From positions 15,348 through 79,347 of the forward strand of contig NZ_DASXVH010000045.1 of the NCBI RefSeq assembly GCF_036504375.1: a DNA stretch of 64,000 nucleotides, given 5' to 3'. The notes beneath the pieces are model-generated. The model searched no databases. It saw nothing but the letters and a program-made list of their open reading frames with translations, and was not told where the DNA came from. A program made the translations under genes and the position numbers. Positions 11,612-19,950 of this stretch are shown here, piece by piece. The stretch's first letter is position 1; each line of letters opens with the position of its first letter. This DNA is from Novimethylophilus sp036504375 (GTDB lineage: Bacteria > Pseudomonadota > Gammaproteobacteria > Burkholderiales > Methylophilaceae).

Positions 11612-12316
11612 TTAACCGATCCAGCCCTTGAGCCTGCTGCGCAAGCGCATGACCGCCTGCGAATGAATCTGGCAGACGCGTGATTCGCTTACCCCCATGA
11701 CGGTGCCGATTTCCTTCAGGTTGAGATCTTCCTGATAATACATCGCCATCATCATTTTCTCTCGTTCCGGCAAGTCCGCTATCGCTTCCACCAGCGCACG
11801 GCGCATGCCTTGATCCTGGATGGTTTCGAACGGGTTTGGACGCCCGTCCGCCAGATTAAACTCTATCGGATCGCCGTCATCATTATGGAAGTCTTCGTAA
11901 TAGACCAGCTGGTGGCCGCGCGCATCCGCCAGCATGGTTTGATACTCTGCCAGATCCAGCCCCATGGCATCGGCGATTTCCTGCTCGGTGGGCGCATGGC
12001 CAAGCTGCTGCTGGAGTTGCGTGATGGTGTTTTCGATGCCGCGCGCATTCTTGCGCACCGAACGCGGCACCCAGTCGATCTCGCGCAGCTCGTCCAGCAT
12101 CGCGCCGCGAATACGCTGCGATGCATAGGTTTCGAACTGCGCGCCCTGAGTTTGGTCGAAATGGCCGATGGCATCCAGCAACCCTATCATTCCGGCCTGC
12201 ATCAGATCGTCCACCTGCACGCTGGCCGGCAGTCTGGCCGCCAATTGATAGGCAATGCGTTTGACCAGCGGCGCGAAATCAGAGGCGGGACGTTGCGCCA
12301 CGCAATGGAGTGGCAT
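11612..12316 (-). CDS. fliA: Flagellar sigma factor sigma-28 (FliA)
   Basis: RNA polymerase sigma factor for late flagellar genes, 234 residues. Region 2 (DDLMQAGMIGLLDAIGHFD, FETYASQRIRGAMLDELREIDWVPRSVR) and region 4 (LPEREKMMMAMYYQEDLNLKEIG, with an HTH in MGVSESRVCQIHSQA) are complete. A longer in-frame extension exists, but the ATG at 12316 starts two bases after the flhG stop and gives the normal length. Its antagonist FlgM is encoded at 9.1 kb. I found no clear sigma-28 promoter in the gaps of this window. Confidence 0.94.
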   Translation of the reverse strand: MPLHCVAQRPASDFAPLVKRIAYQLAARLPASVQVDDLMQAGMIGLLDAIGHFDQTQGAQFETYASQRIRGAMLDELREIDWVPRSVRKNARGIENTITQLQQQLGHAPTEQEIADAMGLDLAEYQTMLADARGHQLVYYEDFHNDDGDPIEFNLADGRPNPFETIQDQGMRRALVEAIADLPEREKMMMAMYYQEDLNLKEIGTVMGVSESRVCQIHSQAVMRLRSRLKGWIG

Positions 12317-12318
12317 GA

Positions 12319-13137
12319 TTAATGATCCGTGGTGATCGGCTTGAAAGTGCCAGTCACGCTGAGCAAACGGCGCATGAAGGCTTCGAAACGGCTGTCGTCC
12401 CGTTCCGGCTGCGGCCACCCGGCGATGCCGGCTGCCAAAATCTCCAATGCATCGGCGGCAGCGCTGCGTTCCACGGGCAGAACACCGGCAAAATCCGGCA
12501 TCAGGTTCAAGTGCTGGTGGCAGACGCCGGCCAGATTGCGGAACAGGACGCTGGCCAGAGATTCCTCGACGCCGCGGAACAGCAGGCGGAAATGACGATT
12601 TCCCGGAGTATGCGCAGCAATCTTGATCTGGCTATAGGCAGCGGTAATACCGGAAGAGCTGCCTGTGCACAGCACGATCACCTCGGGCGCGGCCAGGGCG
12701 AAGCCGAAACTGGGTCGGTGAGCGGCGGCCGCAGCGCGGATCAGGACGATGTCGAACCTGCCGACCAATGCGTGGAAAGCCGCCAATAACCGCACTCGGG
12801 CGCCATCCTTGTGTGCGGGACGAACGCTGCCGGCCGGCAGCAAAGTGATGCCCGCCGCCGGCAGCGCGATCTCCTGCAAACTTTTTTCGCCCCGCAAGGC
12901 GTGGCCGATGTCGTAGCGCACCGCAGCGGCCAGCAGGACGTGAGGATCGCCGGCGCGCAATTGCTCGTCCAGCAGCAGGACTTTTTTTTCCTGCCCTGCC
13001 AGGGCCAGGGCCAGGGCGGCGCTGATGTCGTTCTCGTCGTCGCCGAGCAGCGCAACCATATACGCGGCATCGGCCGCAAACATGCGCCGCAGCCCTTCGG
13101 CCTGATCAACGGCGGTCCTAACCAAGGACCGCTCCAT
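12319..13137 (-). CDS. flhG: FlhG/FleN-family protein with degenerate ATPase motifs
   Basis: MinD-type regulator of flagellar number and placement, here 272 residues, overlapping the end of flhF by 20 bases. The N-terminal DQAEGLRRM matches the DQAxxLR motif through which FlhG stimulates the FlhF GTPase. However, the deviant Walker A (normally SGKGGVGKT) reads LGDDENDISA, with no lysine and no glycine-rich loop, and the Walker B-like strand reads DIVLIRAAAAA instead of the usual hydrophobic-IDT. LLLDEQL remains. ATP binding therefore looks lost. A C-terminal RFEAFMRRLLSV helix could still be amphipathic. ATG 13137 is my choice; in-frame starts at 13149 and 13170 are possible. Confidence 0.82.
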   Translation of the reverse strand: MERSLVRTAVDQAEGLRRMFAADAAYMVALLGDDENDISAALALALAGQEKKVLLLDEQLRAGDPHVLLAAAVRYDIGHALRGEKSLQEIALPAAGITLLPAGSVRPAHKDGARVRLLAAFHALVGRFDIVLIRAAAAAHRPSFGFALAAPEVIVLCTGSSSGITAAYSQIKIAAHTPGNRHFRLLFRGVEESLASVLFRNLAGVCHQHLNLMPDFAGVLPVERSAAADALEILAAGIAGWPQPERDDSRFEAFMRRLLSVTGTFKPITTDH

Positions 13138-14599
13138 TACCGGACCAGGCATCCTGCAACGCCATTTCATCCCGGCTCAACTGTGTTGCCGGCCCCGCCT
13201 GGCCTTTGAACGCACGGTCCACCAGATAGGTGGCATTGGCCAGATGCAGGTCTTCGGGAACGCGCTGGCCGTTGGTGACATAGTGCAGGTCGATGCCGTA
13301 GCGTATCAGGCAGTCCATCGCCGGCGCCAGCGATACGGCTTCGTCGATTTTGGTCAGGATACAGCCGTCCATCCCGGCCCCGCGATAAGCGCGCACGATG
13401 TCGTCCAGCGTCACGCCCTGGGCCGTGGCCGGCAACAGCAACTGACGTTGCACGCGGTTACCCCGCCCGCACAGGAATTCGATCTGTTCGGCGATGCGGC
13501 GGTCGCGCTGGCTCATCCCGACGGTATCGATCAGCACCAGATGGCTGCGCTGCAAATCGGCCAGCGTGAGTTCCAGCTCCGTTTCATCCTTCACCGCATG
13601 CACCGGCACGTTGAGGATGCGGCCGTAAATACGCAGCTGTTCATGGGCGCCGATCCGGTAGCTGTCAGTCGTCAGCAGCGCCACGTTTTTTGCGCCGAAC
13701 TTAAGCACCGCGCGCGCGGCCAGCTTGGCTACGGTAGTGGTCTTGCCGACGCCGGTGGGCCCGACCAGCGCCACGATGCCGCCGCGCTCGATCACATCCG
13801 CGCCCGGTTCCACCGCGCGCAGATTATGGGTGATGGCCGCCCGCAGCCATTTCATGCCCTTTTCGAAATCCAGCCCATGCGGCATCGCATCGATCAGTTT
13901 GCGCGATAACACCGGACTGAAGCCTGCGGCAAACATCGCGCGCAACAACTCGGCCTTGAGCGGCTCGTTGCGCACCAGTTCGCCCCAGGCAAAACCGGAA
14001 AGCTGGCCTTCGAGTAGATTGCGCATGCGCTTGAGTTCGCGCGCCATTTCCGCGACGACCGGATCGGGCGCGGCGGGCGGTGGCGTAAAGCTGGTCTCGC
14101 GCATCGGCTCATGCTGCGGCAGTCGATAAGAATCTTCCGGCTGAGGCTGAAAGTGCGGCACGGACTCCGCGACCGGCGGAATCTCGCGCGAGATCGCGGG
14201 CCGGGTATAGGTGGGGACGGCTTCTTCCGGCGGCAACGGCTGGGGTGTTGCCGCCTCGGCGGCGGTACGGATGGTTTCGAACGTCGGCGCACGCACGCTC
14301 TGGGTAGGCCCGACGCTGCCGGTTTGGCGTCGGTGCAGGATCGCGGCTATCGTTTCCGCGCCGATTACCGGCTGTGGAGGACGCTCGCCGGATGCCGGTT
14401 GCGGCCGATGTTGTGCCAACATGTGATGAGCTGGGTTTCCGTAGGTCAGCGCGTCCATCTCGCCATCGGCCACGGCCATGATTTCCACCCCGCCGTCTAC
14501 CTTGCGGTTGGACAGGATCAACGCATCCGCGCCCAGTGCGTCACGCACTTGCCTCAGGGCATCGCGTGTGCTTGAACCGAAAAATTTACGGACGTTCAT
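13118..14599 (-). CDS. flhF: Flagellar biosynthesis GTPase FlhF
   Basis: SRP-type GTPase that specifies where polar flagella are built. 493 residues: basic N-terminal domain (MNVRKFFGSSTRDALRQVR), a long proline-rich linker (about 90-180), then the NG domain with P-loop GPTGVGKTTT at about 280, DTVGMSQRD (G3) and TKIDEA (G4). The GTPase motifs are intact, in contrast to the degenerate ATPase of the partner FlhG. The transcript leader just before the ATG has no evident Shine-Dalgarno and contains a small AGGGC/GCCCT inverted repeat (14602-14628). flhA and flhB, often upstream, are not here. Confidence 0.93.
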   Translation of the reverse strand: MNVRKFFGSSTRDALRQVRDALGADALILSNRKVDGGVEIMAVADGEMDALTYGNPAHHMLAQHRPQPASGERPPQPVIGAETIAAILHRRQTGSVGPTQSVRAPTFETIRTAAEAATPQPLPPEEAVPTYTRPAISREIPPVAESVPHFQPQPEDSYRLPQHEPMRETSFTPPPAAPDPVVAEMARELKRMRNLLEGQLSGFAWGELVRNEPLKAELLRAMFAAGFSPVLSRKLIDAMPHGLDFEKGMKWLRAAITHNLRAVEPGADVIERGGIVALVGPTGVGKTTTVAKLAARAVLKFGAKNVALLTTDSYRIGAHEQLRIYGRILNVPVHAVKDETELELTLADLQRSHLVLIDTVGMSQRDRRIAEQIEFLCGRGNRVQRQLLLPATAQGVTLDDIVRAYRGAGMDGCILTKIDEAVSLAPAMDCLIRYGIDLHYVTNGQRVPEDLHLANATYLVDRAFKGQAGPATQLSRDEMALQDAWSGNGAVLG

Positions 14600-14978
14600 A
14601 AAGGGCTTTTTTGAGGGGGCAAGGCCCTGCGCGTTACGAAGGAACGCTCGCGGGAGAATCTACACGTATTTGGATTTAGCGCCGCCATATTTGGCCACAA
14701 GTTTAACACGGGAAAAGTGGCGCAAAAAGTGAAATCGGCGATTGTTTTTTCGATCAAACCTCCCCTCTGCCGCCGGCTTCAAATACCGCATCCATTGCGA
14801 TGCAAGACGCGGCTCCGCTTGGGGCAGCCGCTAAAAGATACCCAGCCAAGATCACCGTTCGACAAGCGCTTCATCGCGAACTGGTTCCGGTCGCATGCAC
14901 TACCAGGGCGCAGCCAGGGGGCAAACGCGCCATCCAGTGCTACTGCCAACTCCCTTTCGTACCTTCGTTGACTCCGCA
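14600..14978. other. 379-base non-coding gap between flhF and the anti-sigma gene
   Basis: This is the longest gap in the window and must hold the flhF promoter. I could not identify a sigma-54 (GG-N10-GC) or sigma-28 promoter with confidence. A 67-codon minus-strand frame (14779-14982) begins with an ATG overlapping the anti-sigma stop codon, but its composition (many Arg, Cys and Trp, no recognisable family) does not convince me that it is a gene. Confidence 0.5.
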
Positions 14979-15227
14979 TCATTCATGCTCGCGCAGGGCA
15001 TTGCGGATACGCTCACGGGCTTCAGCCGACAAGCGCACTGTCTCGTCGTTCTCGGCTTGTTGCGCAAAATGCCTCAGCGCCCTCCGCAATCCGGCCAGCT
15101 GCCGCGAAAACTGCCGGCAGGCATCGCAGATCGCGAGATGCAGCCTCAAGCTCAAGCGCTCCCGCCAAGTCAGACGTCGATCCAGCGACTGCGACACCAG
15201 CCGGCTGGCTTGTTTGCAGCTAAGCAT
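14979..15227 (-). CDS. Zinc-finger anti-sigma factor (zf-HC2 type)
   Basis: An 82-residue soluble anti-sigma protein. The ZAS zinc motif is complete: H30-x3-C34-x2-C37 with C4 as a likely fourth ligand. The remainder is a basic helical region (RHFAQQAENDETVRLSAEARERIRNALREHE). It has no membrane segment, so it would sense a cytoplasmic signal, commonly redox or metal stress in this type; the signal is not known here. It overlaps the upstream ECF sigma gene by eight bases, the expected translational coupling between a sigma factor and its inhibitor. Confidence 0.85.
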   Translation of the reverse strand: MLSCKQASRLVSQSLDRRLTWRERLSLRLHLAICDACRQFSRQLAGLRRALRHFAQQAENDETVRLSAEARERIRNALREHE

Positions 15228-15813
15228 CGTTGCCCTCCAGCCAGTTGATCTCCAGGCACTTTCTCAACCCCATCCGGGCGCGATACAGCATCACCCAGGC
15301 ATTGGTCGGGGAGATTTCCAGTTCCTTACAAATTTCTGCATTTTCTTTTTCCTCAATCTCGCGCAGCAGGAAAATCCGCGCCAGCGCCTTGGGCAAACGC
15401 TCGAGACAGTCCTGCATCACCTGCCAGAACTGGTGCTGTTCCAGCAATGCAGCCGGGTTGCCCAGCGATGACGGCGGCTCGGCCCAGTGGCCGTCGTCGA
15501 GAAAGAATTCGTCCATCCCCGGCTCCATCGGTTCGTCGGCAGCCCCGTTGTCCGGCAACGGCTGTTCGCGCTGGCTACGCCGAAAATGGTCGATGATCTT
15601 GTGCTTGAGGATGCCGGTGAGCCAGGTGCGCACGGCGGATTTCGCGGCAAAACCCTTGCCGTCCTGTGCGGACAGCGCCGCGAGCAGGGTTTCCTGCACC
15701 GCGTCTTCGGCCAGGTATTCGTCGCGCAGGCGCACCAGGGCGTAGCGGTAGAGGTAATCGCAGTGATCGGTCAATAAATCGCTGGGGTTCAGGTCATTCA
15801 ATTGAAGTGGCAC
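15220..15813 (-). CDS. ECF RNA polymerase sigma factor
   Basis: A 197-residue sigma-70 family protein of the extracytoplasmic function class. Region 2 (YLYRYALVRLRDEYLAEDAVQETLLAAL, then RTWLTGILKHKIIDHFRR) and region 4 (CLERLPKALARIFLLREIEEKENAEICKELEISPTNAWVMLYRARMGLRKCL) are both present; a long acidic linker (about 85-125) separates them. The start is a GTG at 15813 without a clear ribosome-binding site; no suitable in-frame ATG exists nearby. It forms a pair with the zinc-finger anti-sigma gene downstream. The target regulon is unknown. Confidence 0.88.
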   Translation of the reverse strand: MPLQLNDLNPSDLLTDHCDYLYRYALVRLRDEYLAEDAVQETLLAALSAQDGKGFAAKSAVRTWLTGILKHKIIDHFRRSQREQPLPDNGAADEPMEPGMDEFFLDDGHWAEPPSSLGNPAALLEQHQFWQVMQDCLERLPKALARIFLLREIEEKENAEICKELEISPTNAWVMLYRARMGLRKCLEINWLEGNDA

Positions 15814-15927
15814 TCTTTAATAGTGAGAGAAGGATAAATACAGGCACGGCTAACATCGCCTTGGCTTCCGGCATTTCTTTCGCGTGATATGGCGTAGCTT
15901 CCTCCAGGTGCTGCTGCAAATTCCACG

Positions 15928-16146
15928 ATGTTACCATCCGCTGATAAAGCGGGCAGGATATCGGTGTGTAACGATGGCGACTCGGTGGTGCTGATCAAGG
16001 ACCCGAAGGTCAAGGGCTCGTCCATCACCCTTAAAATGGGCGCCAAGGTCAAAAGCATCCGCCTGGTCGGCGGCGACCATGAAGTGGACTGCAAGATGGA
16101 CGCCGGCAACTTTATGCTGAAAGCCTGCTTCCTGAGAAAGGCTTGA
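15928..16146 (+). pseudogene. PhnA/YjdM C-terminal domain fragment
   Basis: A 72-codon frame whose product aligns with the C-terminal PhnA domain: DGDSVVLIKDPKVKGSS, KMGAKVKSIRLVGGDHEVDCKMD. Normal PhnA/YjdM proteins are about 110 residues and start with a zinc ribbon (two CxxC pairs); none is encoded here. Reading upstream in frame, a TAG stops the frame at 15895-15897 and the ten codons after it have no PhnA similarity. There is no convincing Shine-Dalgarno. I read it as a truncated remnant, although a short standalone domain gene cannot be excluded. Confidence 0.6.
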
Positions 16147-16192
16147 CAGGAATCACGCCGGCTCCCCTCCCCCACCGCCGATCATCGGCACG

Positions 16193-16987
16193 TCAACCCA
16201 GCAGGGTCGAAACAAGCAGGAACTGGTTCAATGCGGCCAATCGCGGCCCCAGATTGGCAATTCCGCCCTGGTTAAGCAATTCCAGCGCGAGAAGATCAGC
16301 CGTCCCCTGCAACCCCGACCCCGTCAATCCGGCAGTGAACAAGCTCACCGATTGCTGCGTCAGGCTTGCAGCTGTGCCGCTGGCCTGGCTCTCAAATCCG
16401 GACGCCAGACCGCCCAATGCCTGGGCCGCGCGCCCCAGCAGCGAAAACGTCCCGGCCCGGTCGGCAGTGAATGCGGATTGCAGCGCCTTGAGGTCTATGC
16501 CCAGCGCGCCGCCATTGCCCGGTATTGGCGGCGCCTGAAAATCGATCCCGACCTGGGCCAATGCAGTCAAAGCAGAACTGCCGTTGTCGAATGCGGCCGT
16601 CGCCTGCTTATCCAGCGCTTGCACGAACTGCCCGGCTAATGGCTCGCCGGGCAATATCCCGAATTGTCCCCGCAAATTGTTGAGGTTGTTTTGCAGGCTG
16701 TTGAAGGTATCGACGAAGTTTTGCGCTTCGGCGGCCAGACTGCCGAAATCGTTGCCGAAATTCCGGCCGCTGCCGCTGTTGCTCAAACCCGGCCGCAACA
16801 CCGCGAGATTGCTCTGGAACGCGGAAACCGCGGACAGTAATTGCCCGATTCCGGAAAGGCTGACGACAGTCGAACTGCTGTCGAAAGCGGCCAGTTCCCG
16901 GGACGCTGAAACAGGGAACAACGAGGTAACCGGAGAGATGCTCCCGATGCCGAAAACACCGATTGGAGAAATGGGAGAGACCGTCAT
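16193..16987 (-). CDS. FliD-like protein of unknown function
   Basis: A 264-residue Ala/Gly/Ser/Leu/Gln-rich protein without cysteine and without a clear signal peptide. Segments such as LTALAQVGIDFQ, GIDLKALQSAFTADRAGTFSLLGRAAQALGGLASGF resemble the C-terminal half of the flagellar cap protein FliD (hook-associated protein 2), but the length is only about half of FliD. It could be a secreted flagellar accessory protein or a decayed/derived FliD paralogue. Several starts are possible: ATG 16987 (CAGG upstream, chosen), ATG 17005, or TTG 17014. It sits alone between a convergent PhnA remnant and the DUF1841 gene. Confidence 0.6.
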   Translation of the reverse strand: MTVSPISPIGVFGIGSISPVTSLFPVSASRELAAFDSSSTVVSLSGIGQLLSAVSAFQSNLAVLRPGLSNSGSGRNFGNDFGSLAAEAQNFVDTFNSLQNNLNNLRGQFGILPGEPLAGQFVQALDKQATAAFDNGSSALTALAQVGIDFQAPPIPGNGGALGIDLKALQSAFTADRAGTFSLLGRAAQALGGLASGFESQASGTAASLTQQSVSLFTAGLTGSGLQGTADLLALELLNQGGIANLGPRLAALNQFLLVSTLLG

Positions 16988-17111
16988 GGCCTGAATCGTC
17001 CGCATGCGGCGCAAGCCGAACCGCGCCAGAAATATTCAACAGTTTAGAGCTTCGCCGATTCGCTTAAGTTCTGCTGCCGCGCTTGCCGGTCTTTTCGCAG
17101 GGCAGGCCGGA

Positions 17112-17558
17112 CTAGCGCGCAAAACCGGAGGTTTTTTTCCGCATGCACTCCAGGTAGGCTTGCGCATCCGGCGGCGTACGGTCGCGCTGGGCGCGCCATA
17201 CGGTTTCGGCAAGGCATTCCATCAGCCCGTGCTGCGCTTCGTGAGGGTCGTTCAGGCGCTGCTGCAGCGCCTGAAACGCGGCGGCGATGCCGGGAGGCTG
17301 GTCGATGGAGAGCTGTTCGAGGATGGAAAGATGCAGACTCATGTGCAGGAAAGGGTTGGTTTCGCCCATTTCGGGGAAATACTCCTGCTCCAGGTAGCGC
17401 TCGGGCGCATCCAGCACGGCGTGGTATTCGGGATGCAGCGAGATCACTTCGACCGCGATGCCTTCCAGTGCGGTGAGCGGTTCACCTGCCCGGTATTTGC
17501 GCCGGGCGTCGAAAAAGAAATGCCTGACTTCGTCGCGGCTGGGGTTAAACAGCGCCAT
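17112..17558 (-). CDS. DUF1841 family protein
   Basis: A 148-residue conserved protein of unknown function found mainly in beta- and gammaproteobacteria. Recognised by the start MALFNPSRDEVRHFFFDARRK and the conserved HPEYHAVLDAPERYLEQEYFPEMGETNPFLHMSLHLSILEQLSIDQPPGI region (positions 38-88), rich in His and Glu. No membrane segment or signal peptide. ATG 17558 overlaps the end of the FIST gene by 14 bases, so it is the last gene of the long rnf-nth-FIST transcript. Confidence 0.85.
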   Translation of the reverse strand: MALFNPSRDEVRHFFFDARRKYRAGEPLTALEGIAVEVISLHPEYHAVLDAPERYLEQEYFPEMGETNPFLHMSLHLSILEQLSIDQPPGIAAAFQALQQRLNDPHEAQHGLMECLAETVWRAQRDRTPPDAQAYLECMRKKTSGFAR

Positions 17559-18618
17559 GGAATAGCCCCAACACTGCCGAATACTGCAGCAATTCATTGA
17601 CGCCGTTGATGGGCGCGATTTCGCCGTTGCCGTAAAAACCAATCAGCGGCATGCCGGGGAATCTGCGCTTCAGCAGTTCCAGATCGCGGTCGACGCCGCT
17701 GTAGAAATACGGGCCGCGTCCCAGGCAGGAGAACAGCAGGCCGAACTCGGGGACGGCATCCAGCTTATCGACCAATGCCGTGACCGTCGCATCGAGGTCG
17801 GCCTCGGCCGCGTCGGCCTCGCGCAATGCCCAGAACACCAGCTGCCCGGCTTCGACCCGGCGCGCCAAGGTGACTGACCGATCCGCCTCGTTGGCGCAGA
17901 CCAGCGGCGACAGCCGGTAATCGCCATGCTTGAACAATTCCCCCGAATCGGTGATGCCCGCCATCAGCCGGTGCAGCGGCAGCGCATCGTTGCCTGGATA
18001 GGCGCGCTGCAAGGTTTCCAGCGCCGGCTTGCCGCCGAGGAAAATTACGTCATGCCCCTGCCCCGCGCTTACCGGCTTCGGTGCGCTCAATACGCGCACG
18101 CCGTGCGTTGCGCCTACCGCTCCGGCAGCGCCATGCAAGGCTACTTCGCAATGCCCTGCGGCGACTCCCTTGCCGTTATGCCAGACGGAAAACGGCCCCT
18201 GCCCCGTGGCATCGCCGGAAACGCCGCCGAATTTCAGCCCCGTGGTCGAGAGCCAGGTGATGTTGATGGCGTTGGGCGCAGCCAGCGTCATCAGCAGTTG
18301 CTGCGGGTGCGGCGCATGCTCGGGTGCCAGGCCGATGCCATCGCCGAATACCATCGCCGCTGCGGCCGGGGCATCCAGCACCCAATCCTGGTCGGTAAAA
18401 ATGCCGGGGGCGGAGCATCCGACGACCTGCACGCAACTGGCAGCGACGCTGGCAGCCTTGAGGGCGGGCTGCGGATCGCGCGCGAACTCGGAGGTCAGGA
18501 ACAGCAATACGCTGTTTGCCACCCGCAACCCGGCCTTGTCCATCGCCTCGGCCACGGCATTCTGCGCCAGTTCCGGCAGCGGCTGCCGGCCCATCGCCAG
18601 CCCGGTCGCCACGCTCAT
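17545..18618 (-). CDS. FIST N/C domain sensory protein
   Basis: A 357-residue soluble protein with the FIST_N domain (about residues 20-215; GCSAPGIFTDQDWVLDAPAAAAMVFG) followed by FIST_C (about 215-345; ending in FGLLFSCLGRGPYFYSGVDRDLELLKRRFPGMPLIGFYGNGEIAPI). FIST domains are proposed small-ligand-binding sensor modules, often linked to signal-transduction outputs; here it stands alone, without any output domain. The start ATG at 18618 overlaps the nth stop codon (ATGA), so it is translationally coupled to nth. The ligand is unknown. Confidence 0.85.
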   Translation of the reverse strand: MSVATGLAMGRQPLPELAQNAVAEAMDKAGLRVANSVLLFLTSEFARDPQPALKAASVAASCVQVVGCSAPGIFTDQDWVLDAPAAAAMVFGDGIGLAPEHAPHPQQLLMTLAAPNAINITWLSTTGLKFGGVSGDATGQGPFSVWHNGKGVAAGHCEVALHGAAGAVGATHGVRVLSAPKPVSAGQGHDVIFLGGKPALETLQRAYPGNDALPLHRLMAGITDSGELFKHGDYRLSPLVCANEADRSVTLARRVEAGQLVFWALREADAAEADLDATVTALVDKLDAVPEFGLLFSCLGRGPYFYSGVDRDLELLKRRFPGMPLIGFYGNGEIAPINGVNELLQYSAVLGLFHGAV

Positions 18619-19244
18619 GTTTTGGCCTTGTATTCGCACAAGTCATTAATGACGCATTCCGGGCATTTCGGCAGCCGCGCGATGCAGGTATAGCGTCCAT
18701 GCAGGATCAGCAAATGGTGGGCGTCGTGCAGGTACTCCTTGGGCACGGCTTTGAGCAGCTTCTGCTCGACTTCCAGCGGGGTTTTGCCGGGCGCCAGACC
18801 GATGCGGTTGCCGAGGCGGAAGATATGCGTATCGACCGCGATGGTGGGATGGCCGAAAGCGGTGTTGAGCATGACGTTGGCAGTCTTGCGGCCGACACCG
18901 GGCAGGGCTTCCAGTGCCTCGCGCGTGTCCGGCACCTGGCCGCCGTGGCGCTCGACCAGCAGGCGGCAGGTTTCGATGACGTTTTTGGCTTTGCTGCGGT
19001 AGAGGCCTATGGTGCGGATGTATGGCTCCAGGCCTTCCACGCCCAGCGCCAGGATAGCCTCCGGCGTGTTGGCGACGGGAAACAGCCTGGCGGTGGCGAG
19101 ATTGACTCCTTTATCGGTGGCCTGGGCGGAGAGGATCACCGCCACCAGCAGCTCGAACGTACTATTGTGTACCAGTTCGGTGGTGGGGTTGGGAATGGCG
19201 ATGGCTAGCCGGCGGAAAATCTCGCGACAGGTTTTGGCATTCAT
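18615..19244 (-). CDS. nth: Endonuclease III (DNA glycosylase/AP lyase)
   Basis: Base-excision repair enzyme removing oxidised pyrimidines, 209 residues. The helix-hairpin-helix with catalytic lysine (LPGVGRKTANVML), the catalytic aspartate region (VDTHIFRLGNR) and the C-terminal [4Fe-4S] loop C-x6-C-x2-C-x5-C (CIARLPKCPECVINDLC) are intact. It starts 13 bases after rnfE stops. The rnfE/nth adjacency is also seen in gammaproteobacteria such as E. coli (rsxE-nth). Confidence 0.95.
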   Translation of the reverse strand: MNAKTCREIFRRLAIAIPNPTTELVHNSTFELLVAVILSAQATDKGVNLATARLFPVANTPEAILALGVEGLEPYIRTIGLYRSKAKNVIETCRLLVERHGGQVPDTREALEALPGVGRKTANVMLNTAFGHPTIAVDTHIFRLGNRIGLAPGKTPLEVEQKLLKAVPKEYLHDAHHLLILHGRYTCIARLPKCPECVINDLCEYKAKT

Positions 19245-19257
19245 CCGGAATTACGGA

Positions 19258-19950
19258 TCAATGCCCATGCGCCATTGCCGGCGCGGCTGGCACGTCGGGC
19301 TGGCCGGCTTTTGCCTGGCGGCGCTGCTCCAGCCAGTTCTTGCTCGCAATCAGCAACGCCAGGCCGAGGAATGCGCCCGGCGGCAGCACGGCCAGCAGGA
19401 ATCCGTGATAATCGGGAACGACCGTCACCACGAACTGCTTGGCTGCCGGCCCCAATGCCAGCTCGATGCCGGAGAACAAGGTGCCCTTGCCGACCATCTC
19501 GCGGATGCCGCCCAGCACCGCCAGCACCAGCGCCAACCCCAGGCCCATCATCAGGCCGTCGAACGCGGATGGCGCGGTATCGTTCTTGGCGGCAAACGCT
19601 TCGACCCGTGCCAGCACGATGCAATTGGTGACGATCAGCGGGATGAAAATGCCGAGCACGATATGCAGCGCATGCAGATAGGCGTGCATCGCCAAGTCGC
19701 CTACCGTGACCAGTGCGGCGATAACAAGAATGAATACCGGAATACGGATTTCCGTCGGGACCCAGCGGCGGATCGGCGACACGGCGCCGTTGCTGGCCGC
19801 CATCACCAATGCCGTGAGCAGGCCGAGGCTGAAGCCGTTGACCACGCTGGTGGTCACCGCCAGCGTCGGGCACAAACCCAGCAGCTGCACCAGCCCGGGG
19901 TTCTGTTTCCACAGGCCGTTTTCAACGATTTCCTTATAGCTCTGGCTCAT
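19258..19950 (-). CDS. rnfE: Rnf electron transport complex subunit E
   Basis: Integral membrane subunit of the Rnf (ferredoxin:NAD+ oxidoreductase) ion pump, 230 residues with about six transmembrane helices and the charged amphipathic start MSQSYKEIVENGLWKQNPGLVQLLGLCPTLA (first 31 residues) that defines the RnfA/RnfE pair; the conserved membrane cysteine is in LGLCP, and a second is in VTNCIVLARVEAFA. Homologous to rnfA in the same operon. ATG overlaps the rnfG stop codon (ATGA). A His/Ala-rich tail ends the protein. Confidence 0.95.
   Translation of the reverse strand: MSQSYKEIVENGLWKQNPGLVQLLGLCPTLAVTTSVVNGFSLGLLTALVMAASNGAVSPIRRWVPTEIRIPVFILVIAALVTVGDLAMHAYLHALHIVLGIFIPLIVTNCIVLARVEAFAAKNDTAPSAFDGLMMGLGLALVLAVLGGIREMVGKGTLFSGIELALGPAAKQFVVTVVPDYHGFLLAVLPPGAFLGLALLIASKNWLEQRRQAKAGQPDVPAAPAMAHGH

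Noticed and set aside
14779..14982. 67-codon minus-strand ORF starting on the anti-sigma stop codon
   Set aside because: Coupling is suggestive, but the product has no family resemblance and an Arg/Cys/Trp-rich composition expected from non-coding GC-rich DNA.
15798..16175. 125-codon minus-strand frame across the PhnA remnant and ECF sigma start
   Set aside because: The plus-strand frame encodes a recognisable PhnA domain at the same place; the minus frame matches nothing.
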